A stretch of 54,097 nt of DNA. Source: an uncultured Methanobrevibacter sp. GTDB taxonomy: Archaea > Methanobacteriota > Methanobacteria > Methanobacteriales > Methanobacteriaceae. Below the pieces are notes generated by a model. The model made no database searches and was not told the DNA's origin. It worked only from the letters and a program-made list of their open reading frames with translations. The translations under genes and the position numbers were made by a program. The first letter of the stretch is position 1. Each line of letters starts with the position of its first letter. Below are positions 1 to 9,525 of the stretch, piece by piece. The stretch spans positions 1 through 54,097 of the forward strand of contig NZ_CACXNW010000026.1 of assembly GCF_902769175.1 (NCBI RefSeq). Direction: 5' to 3'.

Positions 1-160
1 TATTTCTATAATAATAGATTGTACTTCATTGTATATAAATTTAAAGGAAAATAAGTTAAGAAAAATGTGGGTGATGGTCCTAATCGTGACACACTCTCTT
101 TTTTAGATTTTATTTAATGAATTTTTCTTTCATAATTACTTTTTAATTCTAATTTTATTT

Positions 161-935
161 TTATCCTATGAAGTCCTTTATTAAATCTTCTATTTCCTTT
201 GGTTTTTCAACCATCATCATATGTCCCGCATCTTTTAATAGCTCATATCTGCTGTTTAATGCTTCAGCTACTTCAAGCCCTCTTTCTGGAGGAACTATCT
301 TATCATATTCTGCAGATATTACCATGGTTTCTGCACTACCTTATATATTTCCTTCATGTTGTCAAAGTTTGTAACTGCTCTAATCTCAGCAGCCCTATCT
401 TCCATGCTAAGCTCCTTTCCTTGAGGTCTCATGGTTCTTAAGTTTTCAGGATTTTTAGTGGTTGGAGCAAATATGTTTTCTCTCATGATTCTTCCATATT
501 ACTCTTTTGAAACATTATCAAATGATAATCCATTAGCTTTAAGAAGATTTGTAATTGCAGGGCTTGATCCGTCTCCCTTAGTTCCAATGAGAATTAGCTT
601 TTCAAAAACATCTGATTTTCCCCGGCTCTAAGTGCGATGAATGAACCCATTGAATATCCTATTGCAGTTGGATTTTTAAGCTGAAGGTCTTCTGTAAATG
701 ATACGACATCCTGGGCTAAGTCGTCTATTGTATAATTAGCCATTCTCTCGCTCTCGCCATGCCCTCTGCAATCGATTGTATATACTTTGTACTTGTCTGA
801 AAGAGTGTTTCTCATTAGATACATGGTTTCCTTAGATGAAGATATTCCATGGATTAGAACAATTACTTTGCCATCTTCTGGGCCTGATTCATCATATACA
901 AGTTTAATTCCATTGGTTTTAATAAATTTAGTCAT
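161..935 (-). pseudogene. alpha/beta hydrolase, broken by frameshifts and a stop
   Basis: Reading the minus strand gives a full alpha/beta hydrolase in pieces. The N-terminal part (935 to about 620) has the oxyanion segment LIHGISSSKE and the nucleophile elbow GYSMGS. A one-base shift near 619-622 must be corrected to continue (KSDVFEKLILIGTKG). An in-frame TAA follows at 499-501, and a second shift near 336-345 is needed to reach the acid residue (SAEYDKIVPPE) and the histidine (DAGHMMMVEKP). The stop TAA is at 161-163. All three catalytic residues therefore survive, which suggests recent inactivation or sequence errors. Substrate is unknown; esterase or lipase-like hydrolysis is typical of the family. 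Confidence 0.8.
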
Positions 936-1161
936 GATTCAAGATTTATTCTTTTAAATATAAATCAATTGTTGTTATTTTCCAATTTAAAGTTAATTCA
1001 GTTAATTATTTCGTTTTTTTTTATAATGATGTAATTTCTTATATTTCCCTTTGATTGGAATGGTCATCTCCTTTCCAAAAAATTTATTAGCATTGTTTTA
1101 TAAATCTTAATGTAGTTAATAATTAAAATTTGAGTCTATCAATTTTTATAAAGTGATAAAA

Positions 1162-1605
1162 ATGACTGAACAGTTATATAAAAAAATTTTATTGCCTACC
1201 GATGGTTCCAGATATGCTGATAAATCTGAAAAGCATGCTTTATCTATAGCTGCATCATATGGTGCTGAAATCATTGCATTAAGTGTTGTTGAAAATACAG
1301 TTCCTGTAAACCTTTCAGGTAAGGAAACTATAGATGAAATAAACGCATTGCTTGAAGAGGAAACATTTGCAAACCTTAAAAAAGTGGAAGACTTAAGGGA
1401 TGAACAGGGTTTGGATATTAAAGTCACTCCAAAAATAGCAAAGGGATCTCCTGCAAAAGCTATTTTGGCAGTTGCTGAAGAGGAAGATGTTGACCTTATA
1501 GTCATTGGAAGTTCAGGCAAATCTGGACTTGATTTGCTCTTGCTTGGAAGTGTGGCAGATAAGGTTGTAAGATCAGCTAAATGTTCTGTTTTAGTTGTAC
1601 ACTAA
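1162..1605 (+). CDS. universal stress protein, UspA family
   Basis: A single Usp domain of about 147 residues. The N-terminal strand YKKILLPTDGS is typical, and the C-terminal nucleotide loop has the ATP-binding pattern G-x2-G-x9-G-S (GSSG, nine residues, GS), followed by the terminal strand CSVLVVH. It is therefore likely an ATP-binding cytosolic Usp. An in-frame GTG lies at 1153, but ATG at 1162 is preferred because the GTGAT there works as its ribosome binding site. It is a stand-alone gene with a T-rich stretch directly after the stop. The client process cannot be told from sequence. Confidence 0.9.
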   Translation: MTEQLYKKILLPTDGSRYADKSEKHALSIAASYGAEIIALSVVENTVPVNLSGKETIDEINALLEEETFANLKKVEDLRDEQGLDIKVTPKIAKGSPAKAILAVAEEEDVDLIVIGSSGKSGLDLLLLGSVADKVVRSAKCSVLVVH

Positions 1606-1760
1606 TATTTTTCTTTTCTTTTTTCTATTTTTCATTTTTTATTTATTATTTCCTAGTTTTTTTTATAATATGGCTTGTTTTTTCTATTTTTTTAAAATCT
1701 CTTCTTATTTTCATATAATTTAAATACAATCAAAAATCAAATATTAAAGTAGGTTATAAT

Positions 1761-2387
1761 ATGAAGGAAATAGATTTTGATTTAGAAAACAATCCATTCA
1801 TCAATGTCTTATCTTCAAGATGCAACATGTCTGTAAGGATTGATGTGGAAGATATGTGGAATTTTTCAAAGGCAAATGATTTGTCTTTCTTTATCATGTC
1901 ATTAGGTGCATTAATGAATGCATTAAATAAGGTTCCTGAGATGAGAAGACGAATTGTTGGAGGCAAGGCTGTTGAGTTCAGCTCTTTAGATGCTATTTGC
2001 CCAATAATGGAGAAGAAGCAAACAACTTATAAGGAAATAAGAGTGGAGCCTCCTCAAAGGTTTCATAATGTTTTAAAATGGCATGAGTATGTTGAAGAGC
2101 ATATATTAAATGTTTTGGAAGGGGTTGATGAGCCATTTAATGTGCATATATTGGAAAGGGATGAATTGAATGTTGCAAATTTTTCCTGTATTCCTTGGAT
2201 TGATTTTGATTCATTCACCACTGCAGTAGCAACTGGAAACACTATCCAACCTTTAATCACTTGGGGAAAGGTCAATGAGAATTATGAAATGACTGTATCC
2301 ATATCATTTAGCCATATCTTTGTAAATGGATTGGAGGTCTCTAATTTTTATAAATATGCTCAAGAGAACTTTAACAAAATAATATAA
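1761..2387 (+). CDS. chloramphenicol acetyltransferase-like protein
   Basis: About 208 residues, the usual length of a type A chloramphenicol acetyltransferase subunit. The region SCIPWIDFDSFT (residues 142-153) matches the CAT core, and the catalytic motif region is SFSHIFVNG (182-190). Compared with the family motif HHxxxDG, the catalytic His185 is kept, but the preceding His is Ser and the Asp is Asn. This suggests an acetyltransferase fold with a changed substrate; drug resistance should not be assumed. Such CAT-like genes are common in gut methanogens and clostridia. The start follows AGGTTATAAT and is the first ATG. Confidence 0.8.
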   Translation: MKEIDFDLENNPFINVLSSRCNMSVRIDVEDMWNFSKANDLSFFIMSLGALMNALNKVPEMRRRIVGGKAVEFSSLDAICPIMEKKQTTYKEIRVEPPQRFHNVLKWHEYVEEHILNVLEGVDEPFNVHILERDELNVANFSCIPWIDFDSFTTAVATGNTIQPLITWGKVNENYEMTVSISFSHIFVNGLEVSNFYKYAQENFNKII

Positions 2388-3327
2388 TTTTTTTGATTAT
2401 CATATTGTCTTTTTTTTAATATTTCACATTATTTTGATTTTTTGAATTGTTTTTGTTGTGTATTATTTCATTTTTTTATCTTTTTTTTTTGAATTGTTTT
2501 TGTTGTGTATTATTTCATTTTTTTAATGATTTGAATTTATTTTTTTATCTGTTTAATTATTCTTATTTTTTGATTAATTGAATGCATAATTCTTAATTTC
2601 TTTTTTTAAGATTAAATAATGATTTAAAATAATTCTAATTTTATTTCAATTTTTGCCATTTGTTTTAATAGATTCTAAGTTTTTTGAATCATATATAAAA
2701 AACTCTGATTTATTCTTTTTTTCTTTAAATCGTCTGGGTTAAAGCATATTTTTATTAATGGATATTTTTAAGTTTATATTTAATTAAAATAGTTCTTTTA
2801 ATGTCTTATTTTATATAATTGGGAATGATTTGGACTTATTTAATTTAATTTTATATGATTTTTTTATTTTAAATTTAACTCTAATTTTATCCATATTTAG
2901 ACAAATTAAATATTTTACAATTAATAAATAGGTTAATATTAAATTTAATCTATTTTTAGGTTATTTGAAAGTTTAAATGCTCTTTAAAATTTTGATTTTC
3001 AATAAAAAGATTTAAATAATATGAAATCTTATGTTTAATCACATTAAAAAAGAATCTGTAATGCTTTTGTAAAATAAAGCCCAAATTTTTAGATTTTCAA
3101 TGATTAGACATTTTTAAAATAAATATGTTAATAGTTAAATAATTTTATTTGTTAAATAATATTTGGTTGATTATTTTTCATTATTTTATTTATTTGTTGA
3201 ATTTTTGATTGGTTGATTATTTTTCATTATTTTGTTTATTTGTTGAATTTTTGATTGGTTGATTATTTTACAAAAACCATTAGTGATATGAATTTTTTAA
3301 TGTCAATTTTTACTTTTTTAATGTATT
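2388..3327. other. long AT-rich spacer with short tandem repeats
   Basis: About 940 bp without a credible gene; every frame is short and T-rich. It holds two tandem duplications. A 47-bp unit starts at about 2444 and again at 2491. A 46-bp unit starts at 3165, 3211 and 3257 and carries the string GGTTGATTATTTTTCATTAT. The promoter of the downstream surface protein must lie in its right end. Confidence 0.7.
3165..3270. repeat. 46-bp tandem repeat, about 2.3 copies
   Basis: GGTTGATTATTTTTCATTAT recurs at 3165 and 3211, and GGTTGATTATTTT again at 3257, giving a 46-bp period. The array ends about 60 bp before the start of the transglutaminase-domain surface protein. Confidence 0.8.
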
Positions 3328-3338
3328 GAGGTGAAACA

Positions 3339-5408
3339 ATTACGAAAAAATGTAAGACATTATTTGCTGTGTTTTTTGCCTTGCTTATTCTTTCAATAGC
3401 AGGGGTATCTGCAACTGATGTTGGTGATATTTGCGATAATAAAGATTCTATGATTTTAAATAATGATGATTTTAAAAATAGTTGCTATAGTTCTGAACTT
3501 ATTTATGGAAACAATGGGGATTCTAATTCTTCTGTTAGTTCTATAGCTTCTGGTGGCTTAGGCAATTCCAGCACATCTATCGGTTCTGGCAATTCTGATT
3601 ATTATTTAAGTAATGATGAAATTTCAATTGCTTCAACTAATTCCAGTGGCAACTCCAATGATGTCATTTCAGCAATTGAAAATAATATTTCTTCAAAAGA
3701 ATCCAATTCCTTAGAGGATGAAGATTCTTCAAATCTAAACGAAAGCGTTAAATCAGAAAAGATTCAAACTCATTTAAGCAATTCCGGCAAATCCATTGTG
3801 AATGGAACTACTTACTATTTGAGTTTAAAGGATTCTCTAGGAAATGCCTTATCCTCTAAAACTGTATTTTTAACATTTAATGGAAGGAACTATACTAGAA
3901 CTACAAATTCAAATGGAATTGTAGGTTTAAAAATTAAAGGAAAAATAGTTCAAACATGTAAAATGAGTTATATGTTTGAGGGAGATGAAAATTACACTGC
4001 CACCATTGGATTAGTGAACATAAGAATTAAGAAGGCCACTGCAATTGCAGATTCTGGTTCAACTATAGTGAAAGGAAAGAATTTTTCCGTCACTTTAAAA
4101 AACAGCAATGGAAAAGCATTATCTGGAAGAACCATTGTTTTTACAGTCAACGGTAAAAATTATGTTAGAACTACAAATTCCCGTGGAATTGCAAGCTTAA
4201 AGATCAATTTGGCTGCCAACAGAACATATGTTTTATCATATGCGTATGCTGGAAGCTCTGACTATGGAGGCTCTTCAAAATCATTGCCACTGCTTGTTAA
4301 GATTCCAACAAAATTTGCAAATTCCGGCAGTTCAATCATTAAGGGAAAAACATATTACATTACCTTAATGGATTCAAGATGCAATGCATTAACTGGCAAA
4401 AAAGTTAAAATCGAATATCGTGGAATAAGCTATGTTAAAACTACAAATTCAAAGGGAAGAGTAGGCTTAAAAATCAATTCCTCTCCAGGTCATAGCTATA
4501 ATCTATCATATAACTATATTGGAAACAGTGAATATGGTCCAATTTCTGGAAAGTTAGACCTTAAAGTTAAAAAGGCAACCTACTTGGTTTCTTACACTTC
4601 AAATAATATAACAATAGGGTCTGCCTTTAAGGTTATTTTAAAGGACTTAAGTGGAAATGTTTTGAAAAACAAGATGGTTGCATTTAATTTCCGTGGCAAA
4701 AATTATACCAGAAAGACCAATTCAAAGGGAATAGCTAGTCTGACAATAAATGTAAATGGAAATAAAACATATGCTCTTTCATTTAAATATGCCGGCAGTT
4801 CTTATTATGCTTCCTCTAGCGGATCTATTCATTTAACTGTAAAGAATTTTTCATATAAGGGAATAAATCTCACTTATTCTTCAGTAAGCAAAAGAGGCAA
4901 TACTGCCCAGTATAAAAAAGGTTTGAATGAAATTGCAAATCTTACAAAGTCTCAGTTAAAAGCCTATTTAAAGTCTTCTGGAAATGATGCACTTAACTCT
5001 GCCATCAAGAGTTTGTCAAGCAAACTGGTTTGCGGAAAAAACACAACTTGGGATAAGGCTCAAGCCATATTCGATTATGTAAGAGACTATATTTCATATC
5101 GTTATTATTCAAACAGTAAAAAAGGGGCTAAATCTACTTTACGCAGTAAATCCGCTAACTGTTGTGATCAAGCGAATTTGGTGGTTGCTCTTTGTAGGGC
5201 AGCAGATATACCTGCAAGACTTTCACATGGGCAAGGTTGCAGATTCTCCAGTGGTTTGGTTGCTGGACATGTATGGGCTCAGATATATGTGGATGGAGTT
5301 TGGTACAGCGCTGATGCAACAAGTGTTAGAAACAGTTTGGGAAAGATTAAGAATTGGAATGTTAAACATTTTTACCGCTTAAAGCAGTATGCTCATTTAC
5401 CATTTTAA
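3339..5408 (+). CDS. secreted Ig-repeat protein with C-terminal transglutaminase-like domain
   Basis: A surface protein of about 689 residues. From the proposed ATT start at 3339 it begins TKKCKTLFAVFFALLILSIAGVSA, a classical signal peptide. The only canonical start is GTG 3369, which would remove the lysine-rich n-region; GAGGTGA at 3328-3334 sits 4 nt before the ATT. After a Ser/Asn-rich linker come four Ig-like repeats of about 90 residues with the recurring TTNSxGxxxLKI signature. The C-terminal domain has a Cys-His-Asp triad as in transglutaminase-like and pseudomurein endoisopeptidase (C71) folds: NCCDQ (C598 counted from the GTG), GHVWAQ (H634) and SADATS (D649). It probably acts outside the cell on pseudomurein or protein crosslinks. 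The terminator hairpin is at 5426-5456. Confidence 0.8.
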   Translation: MTKKCKTLFAVFFALLILSIAGVSATDVGDICDNKDSMILNNDDFKNSCYSSELIYGNNGDSNSSVSSIASGGLGNSSTSIGSGNSDYYLSNDEISIASTNSSGNSNDVISAIENNISSKESNSLEDEDSSNLNESVKSEKIQTHLSNSGKSIVNGTTYYLSLKDSLGNALSSKTVFLTFNGRNYTRTTNSNGIVGLKIKGKIVQTCKMSYMFEGDENYTATIGLVNIRIKKATAIADSGSTIVKGKNFSVTLKNSNGKALSGRTIVFTVNGKNYVRTTNSRGIASLKINLAANRTYVLSYAYAGSSDYGGSSKSLPLLVKIPTKFANSGSSIIKGKTYYITLMDSRCNALTGKKVKIEYRGISYVKTTNSKGRVGLKINSSPGHSYNLSYNYIGNSEYGPISGKLDLKVKKATYLVSYTSNNITIGSAFKVILKDLSGNVLKNKMVAFNFRGKNYTRKTNSKGIASLTINVNGNKTYALSFKYAGSSYYASSSGSIHLTVKNFSYKGINLTYSSVSKRGNTAQYKKGLNEIANLTKSQLKAYLKSSGNDALNSAIKSLSSKLVCGKNTTWDKAQAIFDYVRDYISYRYYSNSKKGAKSTLRSKSANCCDQANLVVALCRAADIPARLSHGQGCRFSSGLVAGHVWAQIYVDGVWYSADATSVRNSLGKIKNWNVKHFYRLKQYAHLPF

Positions 5409-5425
5409 TGTGTATTTTTTATGGG

Positions 5426-5474
5426 AATGTGTTCATTTTATTTTTAAGAACACATTTGTTTCTTTTTTTTTTTT
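5426..5474 (+). terminator. hairpin plus T-run terminator
   Basis: AATGTGTTC at 5426-5434 pairs perfectly with GAACACATT at 5448-5456 (9 bp, 13-nt loop). A T tract follows to about 5474, directly after the transglutaminase-domain gene. Confidence 0.75.
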
Positions 5475-5835
5475 TAAATGATTTTTATGCTTTAGACAGA
5501 ATCTCTTTTCTTTTTCTTTCCTTTTATTTTTGCACATTTTTTAAAAAATTTTTTATGATTTTTTCTATTTTTTATCTAAAATAATTTGATAATCCAATAA
5601 TCAGTATTTTTTCACCTAATTTTTCATGGTTTATACTAAAATTATTTAAATGATAAAAAATATATTAACAAATGTTTAATAAGAATATTACTTTTTGTTA
5701 AAATTTAACAAAAATATTTAGGTTTTGATAATTGCGAAAGAGAAAAAACAGATGGACTTTCTAATTTTAAAACACATAAATTATCTGATACTATTTAATT
5801 TCAATCTTATTTAAAAATCAATTATGGTGTTACTA

Positions 5836-6672
5836 ATGAAAGTAAAAGATGTAGCGTCTACAGATGTTATTCATGTAACCGTTCCAGGAAGTAGGGAAGA
5901 TGCTTTAAGAATCATGAAAAAAGAAGATGTATCTGTAGTGCCTGTTATTAAAAATGATACTAACAAATTGGTAGGAATATTAACTCGTTCTGATATGATT
6001 ACCAATCCTGATGAAGAACAAATTGCTATGTTAATGACTAGAGAATTAATTACAGCAAAAATGGATGATGAATTAAAGAGTGTTGCAGAAAAAATGGTAG
6101 AAAACAACATTAGAAGAATACCTGTCATTAATGATGACGATGGATTGGTAGGTATTGTAACTTCTTTCGATATTGTTGCTTTAGCTATTGCAGATATGGG
6201 CATTAAAGAGCCTGTAGAAAACTATATGATCAAGACCATTCCTGCAACCTGGGATGAAACTCCATTGAATGTTGCATTTGAAGTAATGAAATTCTTTGGC
6301 TTAAAATCAATCATTGGATTAAACTCCAACAACAGAATGACCGGTATCTTAACTGAAACCGATTTCATTGCTGAAAGTGAAATCATCTCTGAAAGAACTG
6401 AACACCGCTCTTCTGTAGGTACTGAAGGAGACAAATGGTCTTGGGACAGTACTTCAGTTTTATACATTGAGAAAAACCATCTCAAATTCACTGATAAGGT
6501 CTTTAAGGATGTTGCAGTAAAAGATGTTGTAACTGCAAACACTAAAACCAAAGTCTCTGTATGTGCTGAAAAAATGAGATCTCTTGATGTAGAACAATTG
6601 CCTGTTTTAGGAATTGAAGGAGAACTCGTAGGTCTTGTCAGAGCTAGTGATTTAATTAAAACATTACTCTAG
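5836..6672 (+). CDS. four-CBS-domain protein
   Basis: About 278 residues made of four CBS repeats: VSVVPVIKNDTNKLVGILTRSDMI, then IRRIPVINDDDGLVGIVTS, then a third with LKSIIGLNSNNRMTGILTETDFI, and the last with VEQLPVLGIEGELVGLVRASDLI. CBS pairs usually bind adenine nucleotides or SAM and act as regulatory sensors; no catalytic domain is attached. ATG 5824 is in frame, but ATG 5836 is preferred because GGTG at 5826-5829 lies 6 nt upstream of it. It is transcribed alone, with a hairpin about 100 bp beyond the stop. Confidence 0.88.
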   Translation: MKVKDVASTDVIHVTVPGSREDALRIMKKEDVSVVPVIKNDTNKLVGILTRSDMITNPDEEQIAMLMTRELITAKMDDELKSVAEKMVENNIRRIPVINDDDGLVGIVTSFDIVALAIADMGIKEPVENYMIKTIPATWDETPLNVAFEVMKFFGLKSIIGLNSNNRMTGILTETDFIAESEIISERTEHRSSVGTEGDKWSWDSTSVLYIEKNHLKFTDKVFKDVAVKDVVTANTKTKVSVCAEKMRSLDVEQLPVLGIEGELVGLVRASDLIKTLL

Positions 6673-6675
6673 GTT

Positions 6676-6767
6676 CAATTCAAGTTTTGAGCCCAAGTTT
6701 GCCCAAGCTTGCCTGAGATTGCCCAAGTTTTGGACCTACGCTTTGGACCCAAGCTTTTGAGCCCAAG
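6676..6767. repeat. degenerate CCCAAG-rich short repeats after the CBS gene
   Basis: The motif GCCCAAG(C/T)TT or a close variant recurs at least five times in about 90 bp, interleaved with TTTTGAG and TTTGGACC. Its base composition is richer in G and C than the flanking spacers. No open frame accounts for it. Confidence 0.6.
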
Positions 6768-6768
6768 T

Positions 6769-6789
6769 TTTTTGACCTTCGGTCAAAAA
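6769..6789 (+). terminator. 9-bp hairpin with TTC loop
   Basis: TTTTTGACC at 6769-6777 and GGTCAAAAA at 6781-6789 form a perfect 9-bp stem with loop TTC. It is followed by AT-rich sequence and a T-run at about 6833-6842. It may terminate the CBS gene. The CCTTCGG apex recurs in the hairpin at 20049-20083. Confidence 0.5.
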
Positions 6790-6958
6790 CCTTGACCAAA
6801 AATATTTTAATGGTTATTTTAACCATTCCTTTTCTTTTTTTATTAGTTTTTTCAATTTTGCTATTTTTTTTTTAAATTTTTATCAGTTTTTTCAATAGTT
6901 AACCTGATAAACTTTTCACAAATTTTTTATATTATTTTATATATAAACTAGCTTATAC

Positions 6959-6975
6959 TTACTTAACTTAAGTAA
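6959..6975. promoter_or_regulatory. 17-bp perfect palindrome upstream of adhesin
   Basis: TTACTTAACTTAAGTAA is an exact inverted repeat (8 bp arms around one C). It lies 55 bp before the adhesin start at 7030. A dimeric regulator operator is the natural reading, but no partner site was found. Confidence 0.45.
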
Positions 6976-7029
6976 TGATTTGGAAAAATAACTATTTGTT
7001 CAATTAAATAATTATTTTCAGGTGGGAAA

Positions 7030-9295
7030 ATGTTGAAGAAAAATAAAAATTCATTTATCATTTTTTCATTATTTTTCATTTTAATATTAAGTATAGGAGC
7101 AATTTCTGCTAGTGAAGATCTTGATAATCAGTTGGGGGATGTAAATTCTGATCTTTCAGCAGATGGGGATGTTGGAATTGCTGCTGATGATATTTTAAAT
7201 GATGTAAATGATAATGGGGAAAATATTGAAGCGATTGTTGTTGATGATTTAGATAATGACAAGAGCAATGATGAGAGTATTCTATCTGATGAGACTCCTT
7301 CAAATACTATAACCGTAAATGGAGGAACCTTTGAAGATATTCAAAATGCAATTGATTCAGCTAACGATGGAGATACAATTGAACTCAGCGGTAGGTTTGA
7401 AAGTACTGGTAATAATATTGCTATTGAAAAAAATTTAATTATTAAAGGAGTAGATAATCCCCTTTTAGATGGAAAGTCTTTATCTGGGATTTTCAGAGGA
7501 GGATATCGCAATATTACTTTTGATGGATTGACTTTAATTAATTCAAATGGCAGTGCTATGGCTCTATTTGGTCTTGAACGCATAAATATAGTGAATTGTC
7601 GTTTTGAGAATAATATAGCAGACCAATGGGGAGGAGCTATTGATGGTATTAATATTTTTGTAAAAAATTCCACTTTTGTGAACAATTCTGCATTAAATGA
7701 TGAACTCGGAGTTGTTCATGGTGGCGGTGCCATTTCTTGTTCTGATAAATCATATATCATAAATTGTACTTTTGAGAAAAATTTCGCTGTTCGTGGTGGC
7801 GGTGCCATAAATATTGGTTTAGCTGAAGATGCTGAAGGTGATATTGGTATTGTGGATTGTTATTTCAACAACAATACCGCTTTAATGGGTGGTGCTATTT
7901 ATAGTTATAGTTGTCCGATTATAAATTCTACTTTTGTGAATAATGTTGCTACTAGTGTTGGAGGCGCAATAGATGGAAGTTTTAAAAGCATTTCAGGATG
8001 TGATTTTATAAATAACAGCGCTCAGTATGCTGGAGCTATAACAGGATGGGCAGTTGAAATTTCTTCATGCAATTTTATAAATAACAGTGCTGTTACATAT
8101 GCCGGGGCTATTTTTGGAAGGTATAATGAGATTTCTTCATGTAATTTTGTTGATAATCGTGCAGGAACCCAAGCTTCTGCTATAGTAACATATACTAATT
8201 TAACTGTTTATGATTCTAATTTTACTAATAATATTGCTAAGGGTGTGAAAGAACAGTTTGGTCATCATAGTTTAAATTATGGTAATGGTACCCTTACATC
8301 AGTGGAAATGATGGATAAACACCTTTATTTTATAGAGTTTTTGTTAAAACTCAATGGTACCCTTACATCAGTGGAAATGATGGGGGAACCTAATGAAATA
8401 AACTTTGTTAATTGCAATGGCATTATTGACAATGAAGACCTATTCAAAGAAAAAACAAGTCTTTTAGCTGCTGCTGTTTCAATAGCATATAAAAGCGAGA
8501 AAAATTTGGTTGTTACTTTAGTAGGAGATTTTAATGAGAATGTTTTGGTAGGGCAAAAAGTTTCCATTAAGTTTAATGGCCAAACTTATAATGAGACTAC
8601 TGATATCAATGGTCAAGTTAAACTATTGATCACTGGTTTAGTTTCCTAAAAATTATACTGCTACAATCAGTTTTGCTGGAGATAATTTCTTAAAAGCATC
8701 ATCTGCATCAGTTAAAGTTGTAGTAAATAAATTAACTCCAAAATTAACCGCAGCTGCTGTTTCTACTGTTTATAATGGTGGAAAGTATTTAATTGCTACT
8801 TTAAAGGATTCAAGTAATAAGGTTCTTAAAAATGTTAAGGTAACAATTAAATTAAATGGAAAAACATATACTAGGGCTACTGATTCAAAAGGCCAAGTTA
8901 AAGTATCTACAAATGGATTGGCTCCTAAAACCTATACTGCAACAGTTACTTATGCTGGAAACACAATTTACAATAAAATCAGCAAATCTGTTAAAGTTAC
9001 AGTTAAAAAAGCCACTCCTAAATTGATTGCTAAGGCAAAAACATTTAAGGTTAAAACCAAAACCAAAAACTATGCAGTTACTTTTAAAACTAATCAGAAT
9101 AAAGTATTCAAAAATGCTAAACTCACTTTAAAAGTTAACGGTAAGACTTACAGTGCAAAAACCAACAGCAAAGGTGTTGCTACATTTAAGATTACTAAAT
9201 TGACTAAAAAAGGAAGTTTTAAAGCAGTAGTTGCTTTTGCTGGCAGCAAATACTTTAATAAGCTTAGCAAAGCTGTAAAAATAACAGTTAAATAG
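7030..9295 (+). pseudogene. beta-helix / Ig-repeat adhesin-like protein, one frameshift
   Basis: The protein starts with a signal peptide (KKNKN n-region, hydrophobic core, IGAISA cleavage site). An Asp-rich linker follows, then a right-handed beta-helix from about residue 95 with repeated NNSA and GGAI motifs, then bacterial-type Ig-like repeats. The first frame ends in TAA at 8647-8649. Removing one T from 8642-8644 restores VPKNYTATISFAG and the frame stays open to 9295 with two more Ig-like repeats, so the intact product would have about 754 residues. Other anchoring is not visible. A 31-bp direct repeat at 8284-8314 and 8353-8383 inserts 23 residues in frame. AGGTGGGA precedes the ATG. 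The frameshift could be a sequencing error in the T run. Confidence 0.8.
8284..8383. repeat. 31-bp direct repeats flanking 38 bp inside the adhesin
   Basis: AATGGTACCCTTACATCAGT and the next 11 bases occur at 8284-8314 and again at 8353-8383. The 38 bases between them are unrelated and contain a small hairpin (GAGTTTT / AAAACTC). The 69-bp offset keeps the frame, duplicating NGTLTSVEMM. Confidence 0.85.
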
Positions 9296-9315
9296 GAGAT
9301 ATTTTTATATACAAA

Positions 9316-9342
9316 AAAATCCATATTATACTTATGGATTTT
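9316..9342 (+). terminator. 10-bp hairpin after adhesin
   Basis: AAAATCCATA (9316-9325) pairs perfectly with TATGGATTTT (9333-9342) across a 7-nt loop, about 20 bp after the adhesin stop. Confidence 0.55.
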
Positions 9343-9369
9343 ATTAGTCCTAAAATAGACTTATTTGGT

Positions 9370-9415
9370 GTTAATGAATTCTTTTTAGAATTCATTTAAC
9401 ATTTTTATTTACTAT
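9370..9415 (+). terminator. 13-bp hairpin with T-rich tail
   Basis: GTTAATGAATTCT (9370-9382) pairs with AGAATTCATTTAAC (9387-9400), with one bulged T and a TTTT loop. T-rich sequence follows. It is the second hairpin after the adhesin and probably the main stop signal before the next promoter. Confidence 0.55.
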
Positions 9416-9525
9416 TTCTCTATTTTTTTTTAAAATTTAAAATATTTATATAAGTTTCAATAAATGTTTTAGTATTCAATTTATTAATTAATTTTTTTAA
9501 GTATTTTTTTAATTTGAGTGATAAA

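Noticed and set aside
1..160. Possible gene end at the left edge
   Set aside because: No frame with protein-like composition; only AT-rich spacer is visible.
7109..7303. Minus-strand His/Gln-rich frame inside the adhesin
   Set aside because: It is the reverse complement of the Asp-rich linker of the adhesin, with no start signal of its own.
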